Positions 39,821-40,734 of a stretch of DNA of 40,734 nt are shown piece after piece. Source of the DNA: UBA7803 sp041686955 (lineage in GTDB: Bacteria; Pseudomonadota; Gammaproteobacteria; Pseudomonadales; Azotimanducaceae); NCBI GenBank assembly GCA_041686955.1, contig JAWLCV010000037.1, forward strand, positions 1 to 40,734, read 5' to 3'. The notes beneath the pieces are model-generated. The model searched no databases. It was not told the origin of the DNA and was given only the letters and a program-made list of their open reading frames with translations. The position numbers were made by a program, and so were the translations under genes. Position 1 is the first letter of the stretch. The number at the start of each line of letters is the position of its first letter.

Positions 39821-40734
39821 ATGACTGAACACACCTACGGGCACTTCATCGCCGGTCGCGACGTGGCGGGCGACAGCGGCCGATTCGGCGACGTCTTCAA
39901 CCCCTCCCTGGGTGAGGTCAAGGCCCGGGTGGCGCTGGCCAGCGCCGCCGAGGTGGACCGCGCCGTGGCGGCGGCCAAAGCCGTTCAGCCGTCCTGGGCC
40001 GCGGTGAATCCCCAGCGCCGCGCCCGGGTGATGTTCAACTTCAAGGCCCTGGTGGAAGCCAACATGGACGCCCTGGCACGGCTGCTCTCCGAGGAGCACG
40101 GCAAAGTGCTGGCGGACGCCCGGGGAGACATTCAGCGCGGGCTCGAGGTCATCGAGTTCGCCTGCGGCATTCCCCATCTGCTGAAGGGCGAGTACACCGA
40201 GGGCGCGGGCCCTGGCATCGACGTGTACAGCATGCGTCAACCCCTGGGGGTGGCGGCGGGAATCACGCCGTTCAACTTTCCGGCCATGATTCCCATGTGG
40301 ATGTTCGGCATCGCCGTCGCCTGCGGCAACGCCTTCCTGCTGAAGCCGTCGGAGAAGGATCCCGGGGTGCCGCTGAAGCTGGCCGAGCTGATGATGGAAG
40401 CCGGCGCCCCGGAAGGCGTGCTCAACGTGGTCAACGGCGACAAGGAAGCCGTGGATGCCATCCTCCGCCATCCGGACATTCAGGCCGTGAGCTTCGTCGG
40501 CTCCTCGGACATCGCTCAGTACGTCTACGCTACCGGCACTGCCCACGGCAAGCGGGTGCAGGCCATGGGCGGCGCGAAGAATCACGGCATCGTGCTGCCC
40601 GACGCGGACCTGGACCGGGCGGTGCACGACATCGTCGGTGCGGCCTACGGCTCGGCGGGCGAGCGCTGCATGGCGCTGCCGGTGGCGGTGGCCGTGGGGA
40701 ACGGCACCGCCGAAGCCCTCATCGAGCGGCTGGT
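39821..40734 (+). CDS. mmsA: CoA-acylating methylmalonate-semialdehyde dehydrogenase, 3' truncated by window end
   Basis: First 304 residues of an aldehyde dehydrogenase normally about 500 aa. GITPFNFPAMIPMWMFGIAVACGNAFLLKPSEKDP (147-181, split by the conserved N152) binds cofactor, and the nucleophile is C283 in GSAGERCMALPV. GGAKNH at 250-255 replaces the usual ELGGK and lacks the general-base Glu, a hallmark of CoA-dependent MmsA enzymes. These convert methylmalonate or malonate semialdehyde to propionyl- or acetyl-CoA in valine and beta-alanine breakdown. ATG 39821 follows AGGGAA by 7 nt. Malonate semialdehyde is what the omega-amino acid aminotransferase at 9764-11080 would make from beta-alanine, though the genes are 29 kb apart. 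Confidence 0.94.
   Translation, partial: MTEHTYGHFIAGRDVAGDSGRFGDVFNPSLGEVKARVALASAAEVDRAVAAAKAVQPSWAAVNPQRRARVMFNFKALVEANMDALARLLSEEHGKVLADARGDIQRGLEVIEFACGIPHLLKGEYTEGAGPGIDVYSMRQPLGVAAGITPFNFPAMIPMWMFGIAVACGNAFLLKPSEKDPGVPLKLAELMMEAGAPEGVLNVVNGDKEAVDAILRHPDIQAVSFVGSSDIAQYVYATGTAHGKRVQAMGGAKNHGIVLPDADLDRAVHDIVGAAYGSAGERCMALPVAVAVGNGTAEALIERL

Noticed and set aside
1..40734. CRISPR array, defence island, prophage or insertion sequence
   Set aside because: No spaced direct repeats, cas, nuclease, transposase or phage structural genes were found on either strand.

Overview
This 40.7-kb window is high-GC (roughly two thirds or more G+C by eye), densely packed bacterial chromosome. The gene set points to a gammaproteobacterium, possibly of the Chromatiales/Ectothiorhodospiraceae type: a SelD fused to a flavoprotein, a Xanthomonas-like serine/homoserine O-acyltransferase, a PA3496-like acidic protein, an LpxL-type lipid A acyltransferase, and NhaC and NSS sodium-coupled transporters. 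The genus-level idea is inference only. One scaffold gap of 100 N (23743-23842) is present. No insertion sequence, integrase, phage gene, CRISPR array or rRNA was seen, and no intergenic stretch reaches 300 bases.

Region 1 (1-7.7 kb) holds the complete selenocysteine apparatus. selA, selB and the tRNA-Sec gene lie on the + strand, followed by a MetX-family serine/homoserine O-acyltransferase. Converging on them is a minus-strand operon with a strong promoter: an acidic PA3496-like protein, a flavoprotein-SelD fusion, and a DsbA-family protein. The tRNA-Sec has an unusual 12-bp acceptor/T helix. No selenoprotein gene is recognised in the window.

Region 2 (7.7-20.3 kb) carries metabolism and transport. 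It contains a persulfide-dioxygenase-like protein with a YeiH exporter, an omega-amino acid:pyruvate aminotransferase divergent from an MFS transporter, a sarcosine-oxidase-like flavoenzyme divergent from an NSS transporter, a YdjM-like membrane hydrolase, another MFS protein, NhaC, and a site-2 protease with CBS domains.

Region 3 (20.3-22.7 kb) is a translationally coupled pantothenate/CoA operon, panB-panC-coaX, running into the site-2 protease.

Region 4 (22.9-34.6 kb) is an envelope-glycolipid locus. It encodes a GT25 glycosyltransferase, a UGM/amine-oxidase-like flavoprotein, an LpxL-like acyltransferase, three divergent ELM1-family putative glycosyltransferases, a PAPS-type sulfotransferase, a GT8-like protein, a GT8-like/methyltransferase fusion, and an MsbA-like ABC exporter. 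Together they look like a pathway that builds, sulfates, methylates and exports a lipooligosaccharide or glycolipid. This is the most novel-looking part of the window.

Region 5 (34.7 kb to the end) contains a group II PLP decarboxylase, a diguanylate cyclase with a degenerate receiver domain, an FHA-like/TPR-like membrane protein, a secreted GIN-domain (DUF2807) protein, and the start of a methylmalonate-semialdehyde dehydrogenase. Genes overlap heavily throughout: 4-nt stop/start overlaps (GTGA, ATGA, TTGA) are frequent, and five convergent pairs overlap at their 3' ends.
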